DNA of 64,000 nucleotides from Vibrio sp. 99-70-13A1 (GCF_013114625.1 NZ_VTXD01000003.1:226475-290474); one strand, 5' to 3'; shown: positions 1 through 9,119, counted from the stretch's first letter. Translations and numbers: made by a program. The notes: a model not told the origin generated them from the letters alone.

Positions 1-516
1 ATGATTTGTGGTCAGCATATAAGTAATTGTGCGTTGCTGCCGACCAAAGTGGGGGAGCAAGAGAAAGAAAAAAAGAAAGTGGAAGTGTCAGTATTATCCC
101 AAACCTACACAGATAATACATATGATGCGGAATCTAAAACGGTCAATATTGACGGAAGAAGAGTGAAGTCTCGAACCCCACAAAATTCAGCAGGTTTTCG
201 TCGGTACATTAATCAGCTGAAAAATATCCCTCAGGCAAAGTGTTACTTTAATGATTCGATTCACTTGAAGTTTATTGTGATTGACGATCATGTTGTCGTT
301 TCTTCTGGAAACTTTACCGATACTCAATTTATCTATAAAGATGTATCGATAAGCCAATTTTCAAAGATGCCCAATGCCTCTTATCAAGGCACATTTTCAG
401 AGGTTAATGCCTACTACATAGGATTAAATCAACCTAAATTAGCCCAACAGCTTTCAAACCACTTTCTGACCCTTGTTCGCTTACCGACAACAGTCACAGC
501 ATTTGAGAATCATTGA
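1..516 (+). CDS. PLD-fold nuclease-like protein, probably 5'-truncated by window edge
   Basis: The reading frame is open from base 1, so the true start may lie upstream. The visible 171 residues contain one phospholipase D (HKD) signature: H88-x-K90-x4-D95, followed by SSGNFTD, which resembles the G-S/G-N-F segment after the HKD motif. PLD-fold proteins act on phosphodiesters and include lipases, Nuc-type nucleases and restriction enzymes such as NgoFVII or BfiI types. The gene ends 95 bp before a cytosine-5 DNA methyltransferase on the same strand, which makes a nuclease role attractive, but this is inference. Only one HKD motif is visible, so a dimer or a missing N-terminal half are both possible. 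Confidence 0.6.
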   Translation: MICGQHISNCALLPTKVGEQEKEKKKVEVSVLSQTYTDNTYDAESKTVNIDGRRVKSRTPQNSAGFRRYINQLKNIPQAKCYFNDSIHLKFIVIDDHVVVSSGNFTDTQFIYKDVSISQFSKMPNASYQGTFSEVNAYYIGLNQPKLAQQLSNHFLTLVRLPTTVTAFENH

Positions 517-611
517 ACTAACTGACTGGTTTACTTAACGAAAAAAAGCACTGACCTTATGTACAGCTCTTTGCTATAATCGGCGCCAAATTTAAGGGTA
601 AGTTTAAAGTT

Positions 612-1619
612 ATGACAGATAGAATTGTTTCATTTTTTGCCGGCGCTGGCGGGTTAGATCTAGGTTTCGAACAAGCAGGCTTCAATGTAGTTTGGGCAAA
701 CGAATACGATAAGGATATCTGGGCGACATACAAAAAGAACCACCCACATACAACTTTAGATCAGCGAAGCATCACTGCTATCGAAGCGGATGAAGTTCCT
801 GAATGCGATGGAATTATTGGTGGTCCACCTTGCCAAAGCTGGAGTGAAGCAGGCGCGCAGCGTGGTATCGAAGATAAGCGTGGGCAACTGTTCTTTGATT
901 TTATTCGTATTCTAGAAGCGAAAAAACCAAAATTTTTCTTAGCAGAAAATGTGAGCGGAATGCAGCATTCTCGCCATGCGGATGCTTTGGATAACATCAA
1001 GAAAATGTTTAAAGAAGCGGGCTACGATCTGTTCTACCAAATGATGAACGCGGTTGATCACGGTGCTGCTCAAGACCGTAAGCGCGTTATTTTTGTTGGG
1101 TTTAGAAGTGACCTAGAAATTGATTATACGTTCCCAGATCCAATTGAAAAAGAAGATCGTAAAGCGTTAAAACATATTTTGAAGGATCTGGATGGCACGG
1201 CGGTACCTGCTCTTGATAAGCAAAGACCAAACCCTGACGTTAAGTTTTTAAACCATGAATATATGATTGGTGGGTTTTCGACCATGTTCATGTCTAGAAA
1301 TAGAGTAAGAACTTGGGATGAGCCTTCATTTACTATTCAGGCTGGTGGTCGGCATGCTCCGATTCATCCGAGCGCACCGAAAATGGAAAAGGTTGAAACT
1401 GATAAATTCAAATTTGTTGAAGGGCATGAATACCGACGTTTAAGCGTACGTGAATGTGCTCGAATCCAAGGTTTCCCTGATGAATTTGAGTTTGTTTATA
1501 AGAATGTAGCAGCAGGTTATAAGATGATTGGTAATGCTGTGGCTGTGCCTTTCGCTCAGGCAGTTGCATTGAGTATCAAAGAACATTTAGAGCAAGCTAA
1601 ATCAAAACAAGCCGCTTAA
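612..1619 (+). CDS. DNA (cytosine-5-)-methyltransferase
   Basis: Transfers a methyl group from S-adenosylmethionine to C5 of cytosine in a short DNA target. All hallmark motifs are in order: motif I FAGAGGLDLGF (residues 9-19), motif IV GGPPCQSWS with catalytic Cys74, motif VI AENV, motif VIII QDRKRVIFVGFR, and motif X near the C-terminus (GNAVAVPFAQAVA). The 335-residue length is that of a small prokaryotic enzyme. Vibrio cholerae has an orphan enzyme of this type (VchM, RCCGGY), and this may be its orthologue, but the target cannot be read from sequence. The upstream PLD-type gene could be a cognate nuclease or an unrelated neighbour. Confidence 0.92.
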   Translation: MTDRIVSFFAGAGGLDLGFEQAGFNVVWANEYDKDIWATYKKNHPHTTLDQRSITAIEADEVPECDGIIGGPPCQSWSEAGAQRGIEDKRGQLFFDFIRILEAKKPKFFLAENVSGMQHSRHADALDNIKKMFKEAGYDLFYQMMNAVDHGAAQDRKRVIFVGFRSDLEIDYTFPDPIEKEDRKALKHILKDLDGTAVPALDKQRPNPDVKFLNHEYMIGGFSTMFMSRNRVRTWDEPSFTIQAGGRHAPIHPSAPKMEKVETDKFKFVEGHEYRRLSVRECARIQGFPDEFEFVYKNVAAGYKMIGNAVAVPFAQAVALSIKEHLEQAKSKQAA

Positions 1620-1718
1620 TTCTTTGTAAAGACTCTTCTGAGAAAGGTATAAGACGTACCGTTAACAAAATAGAAGTGTCATTAGTAAAAACACATGGCT
1701 AACTGGCTTTGAGTTGAG

Positions 1719-1767
1719 AAAAAAGGTCAAGAAGATTAATGGTTGTTAAGCTTACTTGACCTTTTTT
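1719..1767. terminator. Bidirectional terminator between methyltransferase and chiA
   Basis: A 13-bp perfect inverted repeat (1719-1731 with 1755-1767, core AGGTCAAG/CTTGACCT) has an A-tract on the left and a T-tract on the right. It can therefore stop transcription of the methyltransferase on the plus strand and of chiA on the minus strand. The loop is long (23 nt). Confidence 0.75.
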
Positions 1768-1868
1768 ATGCCAGATTTTTACGAGTTACTCACTTCAATA
1801 AGATCCTCGTAAACCTGTTAGTGAATGATTAACGATTAGGTTAACCACTCATTATTAGCAGTGAACGA

Positions 1869-4397
1869 TTAACAAGGACCAATCTCTTTCCAAACGCCCC
1901 ACTTACCAGTGGTTGTTGGATCTTCACCTGTTGTCCACCATTTAGCTTCCCAAATAGTGCCGCCTTTAGTGACTTGGTCGCCACCAGTGTAGATAGCGCC
2001 AGAATCCCATGCATTTGTACATGTGCCACCATCAATCACTTTCTTAAGTACTTTAACAGAAGTAGAAGCGGCAGAGTTTGCAACGCCATCGCTTACCGTT
2101 ACTGTGAAGTTTAGAACAGTGTCTTGCGTATATTCACTCGCGACAAAACTTACTGAAGCGCCTTGAACCGTTGCATTAAGACCTGCTGGTACATCCCAAG
2201 AATAAGTCAGTGCATCTTGGTCTGCATCACTTGAACCTGATGCATCAACCACTACCACATCTCCAGCGTTAACTTGAGAAGGAGCTGATACAACCGCTAC
2301 AGGTGCCGTATTAACAGGATCCGTGTCTTTAGCTTTTACTGTCACAACAACTGTGTCCGTTGCCGAAGCACCTTCGTTATCCGTTACTGTCAGCGTGAAC
2401 GTCAGTGTTTCTTGTTGCGCTACTTCAGCTACATCAAAGCTTGCTACTGCGCTGCTTGCATTTGCAAGAGTGACAGCTGTACCGCCTACTTGAGCCCATG
2501 CATAGCTAGCAATAGTGCCGTCGCTGTCTTTAGAAGTACTGCCATCTAAAGATACAGAAACAGGGCCAACAACCGTTTGGTCTGCACCTGCTGCAGCCGT
2601 TGGTTTACGGTTTACTGGGTCTGTCGTGCCGCCCGCTAAACCTTCGTGCATTGCATTTAGGATATCGCCATTATCCGCATCGATTTCCCACGAGAATAGA
2701 CCCGCTAAACCTAAACTACGAACGTAAGCACCTTTCGCTTTTACTGAACGGTCATCATCAAACGTAATCAACTTACCTGAAGTACGGTTCCAAACGTATG
2801 GCGCTTCTGCCATTTCGTCATAGCCGTATTCAAAGCCATTAATGCCCTGGTTATTTGCACCAAGCATGTGTGTTTTAATGCCTTTGTAGTCAATAACGCC
2901 GTCTTCCCAAACACCTTGTGCAGTGCTGCCTTTCAGTTTGCCGTTACCTACACCTGTCATTGGGTCAGTAGGATCTGTTAGCGAAGAAGGCATCACACCT
3001 TCCCAACCACGGCCGTACATTGCGGTACCAACAACCAGTTTGTTTGCCGGAACACCTTGAGCAAGCAGCAGTTGAATGCCGTTGTCAGTTGTGTAAGCCG
3101 GACCTTTAAACTGCTCGCCATTTTCATCCGTACCAGAGCCATCACATTGACCCGGGCGCATGAAGTTACCACAGTTAAGAGCAGTCTGGTGACCTAGTAC
3201 GTTATTCCAACCGCCGTAAAAATCGTAAGTCATCGCAAAGATGTAATCCATGTGCTGGATAGCTTCGCCGTAGTTCACGTCTTCAATCTTATCGTGACCA
3301 ACACCAATGGCTGAAGTCAGTTCGTAAGTACGACCATTGGTTGCTTCTAGCTCATCAAGCATTGCGCGAAGTTCTTGCATCAACGCAATGTAAGCCGGAC
3401 CATCATTCACTGTATCACCAAGGTTCGCGTTTTCACCGCCACCACCAGGGAATTCCCAGTCAATATCAACACCGTCGTAGAATTTCCACGTGTTCAGGAA
3501 TTTCTTAACAGAAGCGACAAACGTGTCTCGGTTTGCTTTAGTTGTGAAATCGAAGAATGGGTCTGAAAGCGTCCAACCACCGATTGATGGGATGATTTTT
3601 AGATCAGGATTACGCTGTTTAAGCGCCATCATCATCGCATAGTTACCCTTGATAGGAGAGCTGTATTCATGCCCTGCTTGTGGGAAGCTTTTTTGGAATG
3701 CAGCCCAAGGGTCATGGATAACGACTTCGTAGTCATTCACGCCATTACATGCTGTCATTAGAGCGTTGTAACTGTTACCGCCCACTGATTTAACGGATTC
3801 GTTTGGACCACAAATTGGGATAAAGCCGTAAAGGATGTGAGTTAAGTTATCCGCAGGAAGGTTATCAACCGTGTAATCACGACCGTAAATACCCCATTCA
3901 ACAAAGTAAGTACCTACCACTGTATTTGGGTCTGTATTGTAAGTCTTATTGTTTGGATCGATATTCATTGTGAGAGGAGGAAGGTGAGAGCCATCCGTAT
4001 CTGCAATGGTGATTTTAGCTGGAGCACTGATACTACAACCCGTAGCATCACATGCTTCAATTTTCATTTCGTATAAACCACCTTGCCCATACTCAAAAGA
4101 GGCTGTGGTTTGGCTGCCAGTTATTGGACCCGTTGCCACTTTTACACCATCGAAATAGATGTTGTAAGTGTCACCTGGTGTACCACTCCATTGGTTGAAT
4201 TTTACTGCCACTTTGGCTTGGTCGTGGTACTTAACCATTTGGTTATAGCCAGACGTAGTTTCCATAGCCAATTCAATTTTAGAAAACTGAAGGTTGTTTG
4301 AACCATACATGTCGATGCTTGGTGCGCTTGGCGCAGCTTGTGCCGCCCCTGAAAGCGCCAGTGCGATACTAGCCGCACACATGTTAAAACGAATCAT
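1869..4397 (-). CDS. chiA: Secreted chitinase A, GH18
   Basis: Endo-acting chitinase that releases chitooligosaccharides outside the cell. The 842-residue protein has a Sec signal peptide (cleavage near AQAA, residues 19-22), an N-terminal ChiA-type beta-sandwich domain (about 23-135), and a GH18 barrel. The barrel carries SIGGW (271-275) and DGVDIDWE (308-315), where Glu315 is the catalytic acid at the same number as in V. harveyi ChiA. Two PKD-like domains follow (about 600-690 and 700-785), then a C-terminal CBM5/12-type chitin-binding domain with paired Cys and WEAKWWTTGEDP. Length matches Vibrio ChiA proteins (about 850). It is monocistronic; transcription ends at the hairpin at 1719-1767. 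The long spacer upstream carries a 7-bp repeat array. Confidence 0.95.
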   Translation of the reverse strand: MIRFNMCAASIALALSGAAQAAPSAPSIDMYGSNNLQFSKIELAMETTSGYNQMVKYHDQAKVAVKFNQWSGTPGDTYNIYFDGVKVATGPITGSQTTASFEYGQGGLYEMKIEACDATGCSISAPAKITIADTDGSHLPPLTMNIDPNNKTYNTDPNTVVGTYFVEWGIYGRDYTVDNLPADNLTHILYGFIPICGPNESVKSVGGNSYNALMTACNGVNDYEVVIHDPWAAFQKSFPQAGHEYSSPIKGNYAMMMALKQRNPDLKIIPSIGGWTLSDPFFDFTTKANRDTFVASVKKFLNTWKFYDGVDIDWEFPGGGGENANLGDTVNDGPAYIALMQELRAMLDELEATNGRTYELTSAIGVGHDKIEDVNYGEAIQHMDYIFAMTYDFYGGWNNVLGHQTALNCGNFMRPGQCDGSGTDENGEQFKGPAYTTDNGIQLLLAQGVPANKLVVGTAMYGRGWEGVMPSSLTDPTDPMTGVGNGKLKGSTAQGVWEDGVIDYKGIKTHMLGANNQGINGFEYGYDEMAEAPYVWNRTSGKLITFDDDRSVKAKGAYVRSLGLAGLFSWEIDADNGDILNAMHEGLAGGTTDPVNRKPTAAAGADQTVVGPVSVSLDGSTSKDSDGTIASYAWAQVGGTAVTLANASSAVASFDVAEVAQQETLTFTLTVTDNEGASATDTVVVTVKAKDTDPVNTAPVAVVSAPSQVNAGDVVVVDASGSSDADQDALTYSWDVPAGLNATVQGASVSFVASEYTQDTVLNFTVTVSDGVANSAASTSVKVLKKVIDGGTCTNAWDSGAIYTGGDQVTKGGTIWEAKWWTTGEDPTTTGKWGVWKEIGPC

Positions 4398-4797
4398 AGT
4401 ATATCTCTCATTCCTTGAATGTTATGAAACCAAAGCCAGTTTCATAAGCTGCTCTTTTCTTTTTGGATCGAAATTGAGCATCCCATCTAGTATTCAAAAG
4501 AGTTTTAAATTCAGAACTGAAAATAAATCGCTTTTCGATTGAGAGTCGATAAATTACTTGTCGTTATCAATTTGTTACATCTTGAGTGAGGGATTGAGTC
4601 CATGTTTTATAAATTTAATATCGTTCTAATAAAAGTCTTATAAGTGGTTATAAATGAAATAAGCTAAAGGAAAATGCGATGAATGTAGCGGATAGTTTTT
4701 TCATGACTAATATTTACTAGAGGATAGAGGATAGAGGATAGAGGATAGAGGATAGAGGATAGAGGATAGAGGATAGAGGATAGAGGATAAGCTAATA
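4398..4797. other. chiA upstream region with 7-bp repeat array
   Basis: This 400-bp gene-free stretch separates the chiA start from the stop of the preceding minus-strand gene. It should hold the chiA promoter, but I could not define a convincing -35/-10 pair or a CRP site. The only strong structure is the tandem array at 4719-4788. Confidence 0.5.
4719..4788. repeat. Ten perfect copies of AGAGGAT (VNTR)
   Basis: Exactly ten uninterrupted copies of a 7-bp unit occupy 70 bp. The array begins about 10 bp beyond the stop codon of the 153-residue minus-strand gene and about 320 bp upstream of chiA, outside any coding frame. Perfect identity implies recent slippage, so copy number should vary among strains. 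It could alter the read-through transcript or the spacing of chiA regulatory DNA. Confidence 0.95.
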
Positions 4798-5259
4798 CTA
4801 GCGATTGAAGTGCTCAGCGAGTGAAGCTCGTCTTTGAGAGGCACCGCCACTGACCGAGGTCACAGTATGCTCGAAGCCTTCTTTGACCAAAGTTTGTGGG
4901 GGAACTGCCGGTGAAATTCGTTTTAATTGTGGTGAACGTATATTACCGCTCATTTTATAGATGGATACACCGCTGCCCGTAGTGATTAAAATATTAGAGC
5001 CATCAAATTCAAAGCTCGTACTAATTAAACGATGGTTACGAATAACGCCTTTTTCAGATAATGACAGTTTATCCGTTTGATAGGGCGGGGAACCTACTTC
5101 AATCCAATTTCCATAGACATTGCTAGGGTCGGTAAATTCTAAATGTGATTGGTATGAAGAAACTCCAACCCAAGCAATAGCAGCTAGCGCAAAACCACCA
5201 AAGATCACGCGAGCTATCAGCATGTTTCGTGCATGATTTGATTTCTTTTTGTTTGCCAT
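4798..5259 (-). CDS. Membrane-anchored protein, DUF2850-like
   Basis: Unknown function. The 153-residue product has a basic N-terminus (MANKKKSNHARN), one membrane segment (about 14-32) and a periplasmic part. That part includes GNWIEVGSPPYQTD and a repeated pattern of short beta-like stretches, which I associate with the Vibrio family DUF2850. The family match is from memory and unverified. It is transcribed toward chiA, and its stop lies immediately beside the 7-bp repeat array, so mRNA 3' ends could differ with repeat number. Confidence 0.6.
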   Translation of the reverse strand: MANKKKSNHARNMLIARVIFGGFALAAIAWVGVSSYQSHLEFTDPSNVYGNWIEVGSPPYQTDKLSLSEKGVIRNHRLISTSFEFDGSNILITTGSGVSIYKMSGNIRSPQLKRISPAVPPQTLVKEGFEHTVTSVSGGASQRRASLAEHFNR

Positions 5260-5598
5260 AAAAGCCTAGCCATCGCTTGATCCGACTGTTGATCTTATTG
5301 ATTAAAGTGTTTATTTGCAAAATAAGTTTGCGAAACACTAGGTCTTAAGCCAACTTCCCTTCCAAATTTTAGTTTGGAGGACTCTATTTGGGTATTGAGA
5401 TATTTAGCTTGGTGATTTCGCTGTTGGGTAACTAGGGTGCGGGCTATTGGGAAGCTGGGGAGTTGATTTGAGTTTTTCTAAGCGATATAAATATTTCAAC
5501 ATAGAGTATTTAATGCTTGTGTGACTTAATGGAATTAGTTACAAAGTTTGTTGTAAATATTTGGTCGATAGGCCGTTAACAGTCCACAAGGAAGTAAC
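5260..5598. other. Divergent spacer between DUF2850-like gene and ppnP
   Basis: This 339-bp region must hold promoters for both divergent genes. I see AT-rich DNA but no palindromic operator, repeat or RNA structure that stands out. The ppnP ribosome-binding site AAGGAAG lies just before its ATG. Confidence 0.4.
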
Positions 5599-5880
5599 AT
5601 GATTAAAGAAAATACATATTTTGATGGCGGCGTTAAGTCACTTGGTTTTTCACAAAATGACGCTGAGATCAGTGTGGGTGTTATGGCAGTTGGCGAGTAT
5701 ACCTTTGGTACTGCTGCCCCTGAAAAAATGACAGTAGTAAAAGGTTCCCTGACGATTAAACGAGTCGGTGATTCTGATTGGTCAACATACCGTGATGGTG
5801 CTTCATTTGATGTAGTCGGTGACTCGTCATTTGACGTTCAAGTAACAGAAGCAACAGCTTACTTGTGTGAGTATTTATAA
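5599..5880 (+). CDS. ppnP: Pyrimidine/purine nucleoside phosphorylase PpnP
   Basis: Cytosolic nucleoside phosphorylase with broad specificity: it cleaves nucleosides with phosphate to free base plus ribose-1-phosphate. The 93-residue protein matches the size of E. coli PpnP (YaiE, formerly DUF1255) and its cupin-like pattern: N-terminal YFDGGVKSLGF, central GEYTFGTAAPEKMTVVKGSLTIK, and C-terminal AYLCEYL. The start is supported by AAGGAAG 6 nt upstream of ATG. It is monocistronic and followed by a hairpin at 5978-6007. The identification is from the characteristic motifs and is strong. Confidence 0.93.
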   Translation: MIKENTYFDGGVKSLGFSQNDAEISVGVMAVGEYTFGTAAPEKMTVVKGSLTIKRVGDSDWSTYRDGASFDVVGDSSFDVQVTEATAYLCEYL

Positions 5881-6266
5881 TTCTGCTTGTACAGGATTAA
5901 GACTGTCTGCTATGAGACGGTCATACCCGAATAAATTGGTTCAAGTGCCTTAATATAAAGCAGTTGAACAGAAAAAGGCCACGCTTTAGGTTTATTTAAA
6001 GCGTGGCAAATTTGTGTTGAATTCAAGCATTCACTTATTAAAAGGCAATAAAATAAGTGTTTTTCATTTCTAAGATACGTCCTATCCATTTTGCGTAGCC
6101 TAGCCATCACATCTTAGTCCTAGTACTTAATGAGTTACGATTCAACTAGGGTTAATAGCTGGTAACCATCGGCGTAGACTCAAGATAAAAACTCGATTTA
6201 CACGTAAAAGTAGACTGTTTCCAACAAATCTAAAATGATTCTCAAATTGACAATCAAAATCTGAAA
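5881..6266. other. Convergent spacer between ppnP and pirin gene
   Basis: This 386-bp spacer contains one clear hairpin (5978-6007). The remainder is AT-rich and without a convincing gene; a 66-codon minus-strand frame spans the hairpin and lacks a good ribosome-binding site. Confidence 0.4.
5978..6007 (-). terminator. Hairpin terminator, minus-strand orientation
   Basis: An 11-bp perfect stem (GCCACGCTTTA with TAAAGCGTGGC) with an 8-nt loop is followed on the minus strand by CTTTTTC. It fits rho-independent termination of the pirin transcript coming from the right, and may also block ppnP read-through. Confidence 0.65.
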
Positions 6267-7175
6267 TTAGTAAGTTTCGAAAAGCCCATTGTTGTAATCC
6301 TGAATCGTTTGCTCAATTTCTTGCATGCTATTCATAACAAAAGGTCCGTAGTGAACAACAGGTTCGTTTATTGGTTCCCCACTGAATAATAGCGCTCCAG
6401 AATTCTTCGCAGCTTGCATACTTACCCATGATTCGTTTGAACCCGCTTCTTCTAGCGGTGTTAAAGCTTTTTCTTCCGGTGTTAAAAATTCTTGCGATGG
6501 CAGTAAAGCAAGTTGACCTTGATGAATCACTTGGTCATTAATTGTCAGCTCACCTTGGTATACATAGACCATCACGTTGTGAGTTTCTGGTGGAGCATAT
6601 GATAGTTCGCCACCTGTTTCAGGTTTCCAATCTGCAACACTTAATGGTACGCCTGTTGTGCTTAAAGGTCCTTGAATTACTTGGTCTTTTAGCTTTATAT
6701 CACCTGCAATCACTCTTACTAACCCTAAGTCAGAAGCTCTATGCTCATAGATTGTTTCAGGCTGAAAATCGTGATAACGAGCCGGCGTCATTTTGTTTTT
6801 TGCAGGCTGGTTTATCCAAATTTGGAAACCGTGCAATGCTCCTTCTTCCATGACTGGCATTTCGCTATGAATAACGCCTCTACCTGCAGCCATCCATTGG
6901 GCACCACCACTTCTTAGCTCACCAGTATTGCCCATATGATCTTTATGCTGAAAATGCCCTTGCACCATATAGGTCAGAGTTTCGATACCTCGGTGCGGGT
7001 GAGGGGGGAAGCCACCGACATAATCTTTACTTTCGTCAGACTTTAATTCGTCCACCATCAAAAATGGCGAGAATTTTGCATTATTAAAACCAGCGACTCG
7101 GCTGATTTTTACACCGTCACCATCAGAAGTTGCATGGGCATTGATAACTTGTTGAACATTTCTAATGTTAGTCAT
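6267..7175 (-). CDS. Pirin family protein
   Basis: Bicupin protein of the pirin family; bacterial members can show quercetin 2,3-dioxygenase activity or bind metabolic enzymes, and the physiological role here is unknown. The 302-residue protein shows the N-terminal cupin metal ligands: H59 and H61 in PPHPHRGIET, H103 and E105 in GVIHSEMP. These correspond to the four Fe ligands of human pirin. The C-terminal half is a second, degenerate cupin plus the conserved GPFVMNSMQEIEQTIQDY tail. No signal peptide, so cytoplasmic. It is monocistronic, with a short intergenic promoter region to the divergent small membrane-protein gene. Confidence 0.9.
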   Translation of the reverse strand: MTNIRNVQQVINAHATSDGDGVKISRVAGFNNAKFSPFLMVDELKSDESKDYVGGFPPHPHRGIETLTYMVQGHFQHKDHMGNTGELRSGGAQWMAAGRGVIHSEMPVMEEGALHGFQIWINQPAKNKMTPARYHDFQPETIYEHRASDLGLVRVIAGDIKLKDQVIQGPLSTTGVPLSVADWKPETGGELSYAPPETHNVMVYVYQGELTINDQVIHQGQLALLPSQEFLTPEEKALTPLEEAGSNESWVSMQAAKNSGALLFSGEPINEPVVHYGPFVMNSMQEIEQTIQDYNNGLFETY

Positions 7176-7334
7176 GTTGGCGTCCTGTCTAATTGGAATG
7201 AAGACAGTGTAAGTAATCCAAAGTGCAAAGAAGACCGTATAACATTGAGTGACATATTCGAAAATTTTGAATGATCATTAAGTAAGAAAAACTGACTATA
7301 ATTAAGTCATGGTCATTTGAGTAAGGAGGCAATT

Positions 7335-7616
7335 TTGGCTGTACAACCTAAACATCAAGATAGGCACGGTAAAATTGGTTTCGAGGATGATTTCACATCG
7401 GATCAAAGACAAAGGTTTACTCACGTTGCCAATAAAGCGGTACATAGACGTGATCAAAAGCAGCTCGTCGAAGACCGATTCCTTGAGTCAGCAAAAAAGG
7501 CGGCATTTAAGCCTGTAGTCAAATCGAAATCATCAAAGCCGAATAAAGCTAGGCAGGTTATATGGATCATTATGATTGGTCTGATTAGCTTATGGGCAAT
7601 GTATATGACTAACTAG
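7335..7616 (+). CDS. Small C-terminally membrane-anchored protein, TTG start
   Basis: Unknown function. A basic, charged cytoplasmic part (about 70 residues, rich in Lys, Arg and Gln) is followed by one C-terminal membrane helix (VIWIIMIGLISLWAMYM). The frame is open from 7317, but a near-perfect ribosome-binding site AAGGAGG (7323-7329) lies 5 nt before an in-frame TTG at 7335. That makes TTG the likely start and gives 93 residues. Tail-anchored topology suggests a small membrane adaptor, but I recognise no family. The stop overlaps a weak inverted repeat (7607-7628). Confidence 0.6.
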   Translation: MAVQPKHQDRHGKIGFEDDFTSDQRQRFTHVANKAVHRRDQKQLVEDRFLESAKKAAFKPVVKSKSSKPNKARQVIWIIMIGLISLWAMYMTN

Positions 7617-7667
7617 TACTTGTTAGTCAACCTAGTATTGGTTCATTACAGTAAGCTAAACGCTGGA

Positions 7668-8876
7668 TTATTCTTTCCGTTTTTTTAGCGGGGTAACATT
7701 GCTGCCTTTAACTAAGGGAGAGAATATATCTGGGCATGTTTCAATTTTGGTCGATGAAGGATTATTGTGGTAATAAGCAAAACGGTTTTTCCCAGAATGT
7801 TTAGCGTGATACATCGCCTTATCTGCACATCGGGTCAGTTCAGGTAATTCAGTCGCATCTTGTGGGTACAAAGCCACTCCTACACTCAACGTTAGCTCAT
7901 TAAGCCGTTCTTGATTTTTGTAACCGTTATCAAATAAACGACAAATCCTTCCTAGGATGCTATCTAAATCATTAATTGAACGTACATCATAAAGCATCAA
8001 TACAAACTCATCCCCAGCGAAACGCGCAATGGAGTAATCGTGCTTTTCTGTTTTTCTATCTTTGGTACGAATGTTATTACTTAAGCGCTTTGCGAAATGT
8101 TGCAGGACCCTGTCTCCCACGTCATGCCCGTAGTTATCATTGATGGATTTAAAGTTATCAATATCCAAGAAAACCAAAGCGGTGACTGAATGTTTAGTAT
8201 TCACGCTTCTGAGTTTTTCTGATGCCCAATTCTCAAAGCTCCATCGGTTAGCAAGACCCGTTAACTGATCCATATACGCGAGGTCTTCAATGCCTTCTTG
8301 ATATAAGCATTGAATATAGCTGACCACTTTATTGTAGTAATAAGCTGAGGTATGGCACACCACGCTCATGGTGAATAGGCTTATTGTCAAACGGTGTGTT
8401 GAGTCGACGGGTAAAGAGAAAGCTGAATTAGAGAACACCAGTAGCCCGCTAATAAGTACGCAAAACGACATGCTCAGCAGTAACCCAATTTTAAAGTCGT
8501 TAATGAAGATGACAGTCGCAAGGATAGGGTATAGCCAAAGCGTTCTATCGGGAATGGCTTCGCTATACAGTAAAAGAATGGTGCCTTGAACCAGTAACAC
8601 CCAACTCAAGATTAAGTCTGAATATCTAGGGTGCTGGGCTTGTTTGACATACACGGCATTAAAGAGCGCCACAATCGCGAAAGAAAAATCGATGCCAGCT
8701 AAAATCAATTGATGAGCTTGCAGGTACGTCCATGCATAAAAAAAGAACAAAACAGAGGAAGCCAAAGAACATAGGTACACTATTTTTTGTTTTCGAGTTG
8801 AGCGGATATCCGCCATTTCCTCTAAGTGTCTCCCCACAAGATTAGTCATACTTTTCCCTAGCATGTAAATATTCAT
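7668..8876 (-). CDS. Membrane diguanylate cyclase (GGDEF domain)
   Basis: Predicted to make cyclic di-GMP from two GTP. The N-terminal ~190 residues hold several membrane segments (about 32-50, 58-75, 87-105, 113-130, 133-150, 160-178) with no recognisable sensor family. The C-terminal GGDEF domain starts at YMDQLTGLANR (201-211), includes FLDIDNFKSIND, and has AGDEF (287-291) as the active-site loop, a variant compatible with activity. The RxxD inhibitory site expected just upstream is absent (KHDY in that place), so product inhibition may be weak. No EAL domain follows. It stands alone. Confidence 0.9.
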   Translation of the reverse strand: MNIYMLGKSMTNLVGRHLEEMADIRSTRKQKIVYLCSLASSVLFFFYAWTYLQAHQLILAGIDFSFAIVALFNAVYVKQAQHPRYSDLILSWVLLVQGTILLLYSEAIPDRTLWLYPILATVIFINDFKIGLLLSMSFCVLISGLLVFSNSAFSLPVDSTHRLTISLFTMSVVCHTSAYYYNKVVSYIQCLYQEGIEDLAYMDQLTGLANRWSFENWASEKLRSVNTKHSVTALVFLDIDNFKSINDNYGHDVGDRVLQHFAKRLSNNIRTKDRKTEKHDYSIARFAGDEFVLMLYDVRSINDLDSILGRICRLFDNGYKNQERLNELTLSVGVALYPQDATELPELTRCADKAMYHAKHSGKNRFAYYHNNPSSTKIETCPDIFSPLVKGSNVTPLKKRKE

Positions 8877-9119
8877 TTGCAGGTTAAGCTTAGGTGAAAT
8901 ATATGATTTTGGATGGATATCACACTCATCTGATGTGACTAAGCTCTAAATTTCATATAAAGAATGTAAGGGTTATATTCATACCAGTGAATAACAGGCG
9001 TATTAATGACGAAATTTTAATTGCTTACTTTTTATATGGTTATTGTGCGAAGTGGCATTTTATTGACTAATAACAAGAACCTGAAACAATAACACCAGTT
9101 TATAGATTAGAGCGTGATT

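Noticed and set aside
4083..4542. Plus-strand reading frames across the chiA start
   Set aside because: They are antisense to the chitinase signal and N-terminal domain, with low-complexity translations.
4719..4788. CRISPR-like array
   Set aside because: The 7-bp units are contiguous with no spacers, and no cas genes are present.
5910..6110. 66-residue minus-strand gene
   Set aside because: It spans the hairpin at 5978-6007 and has no convincing start signal.
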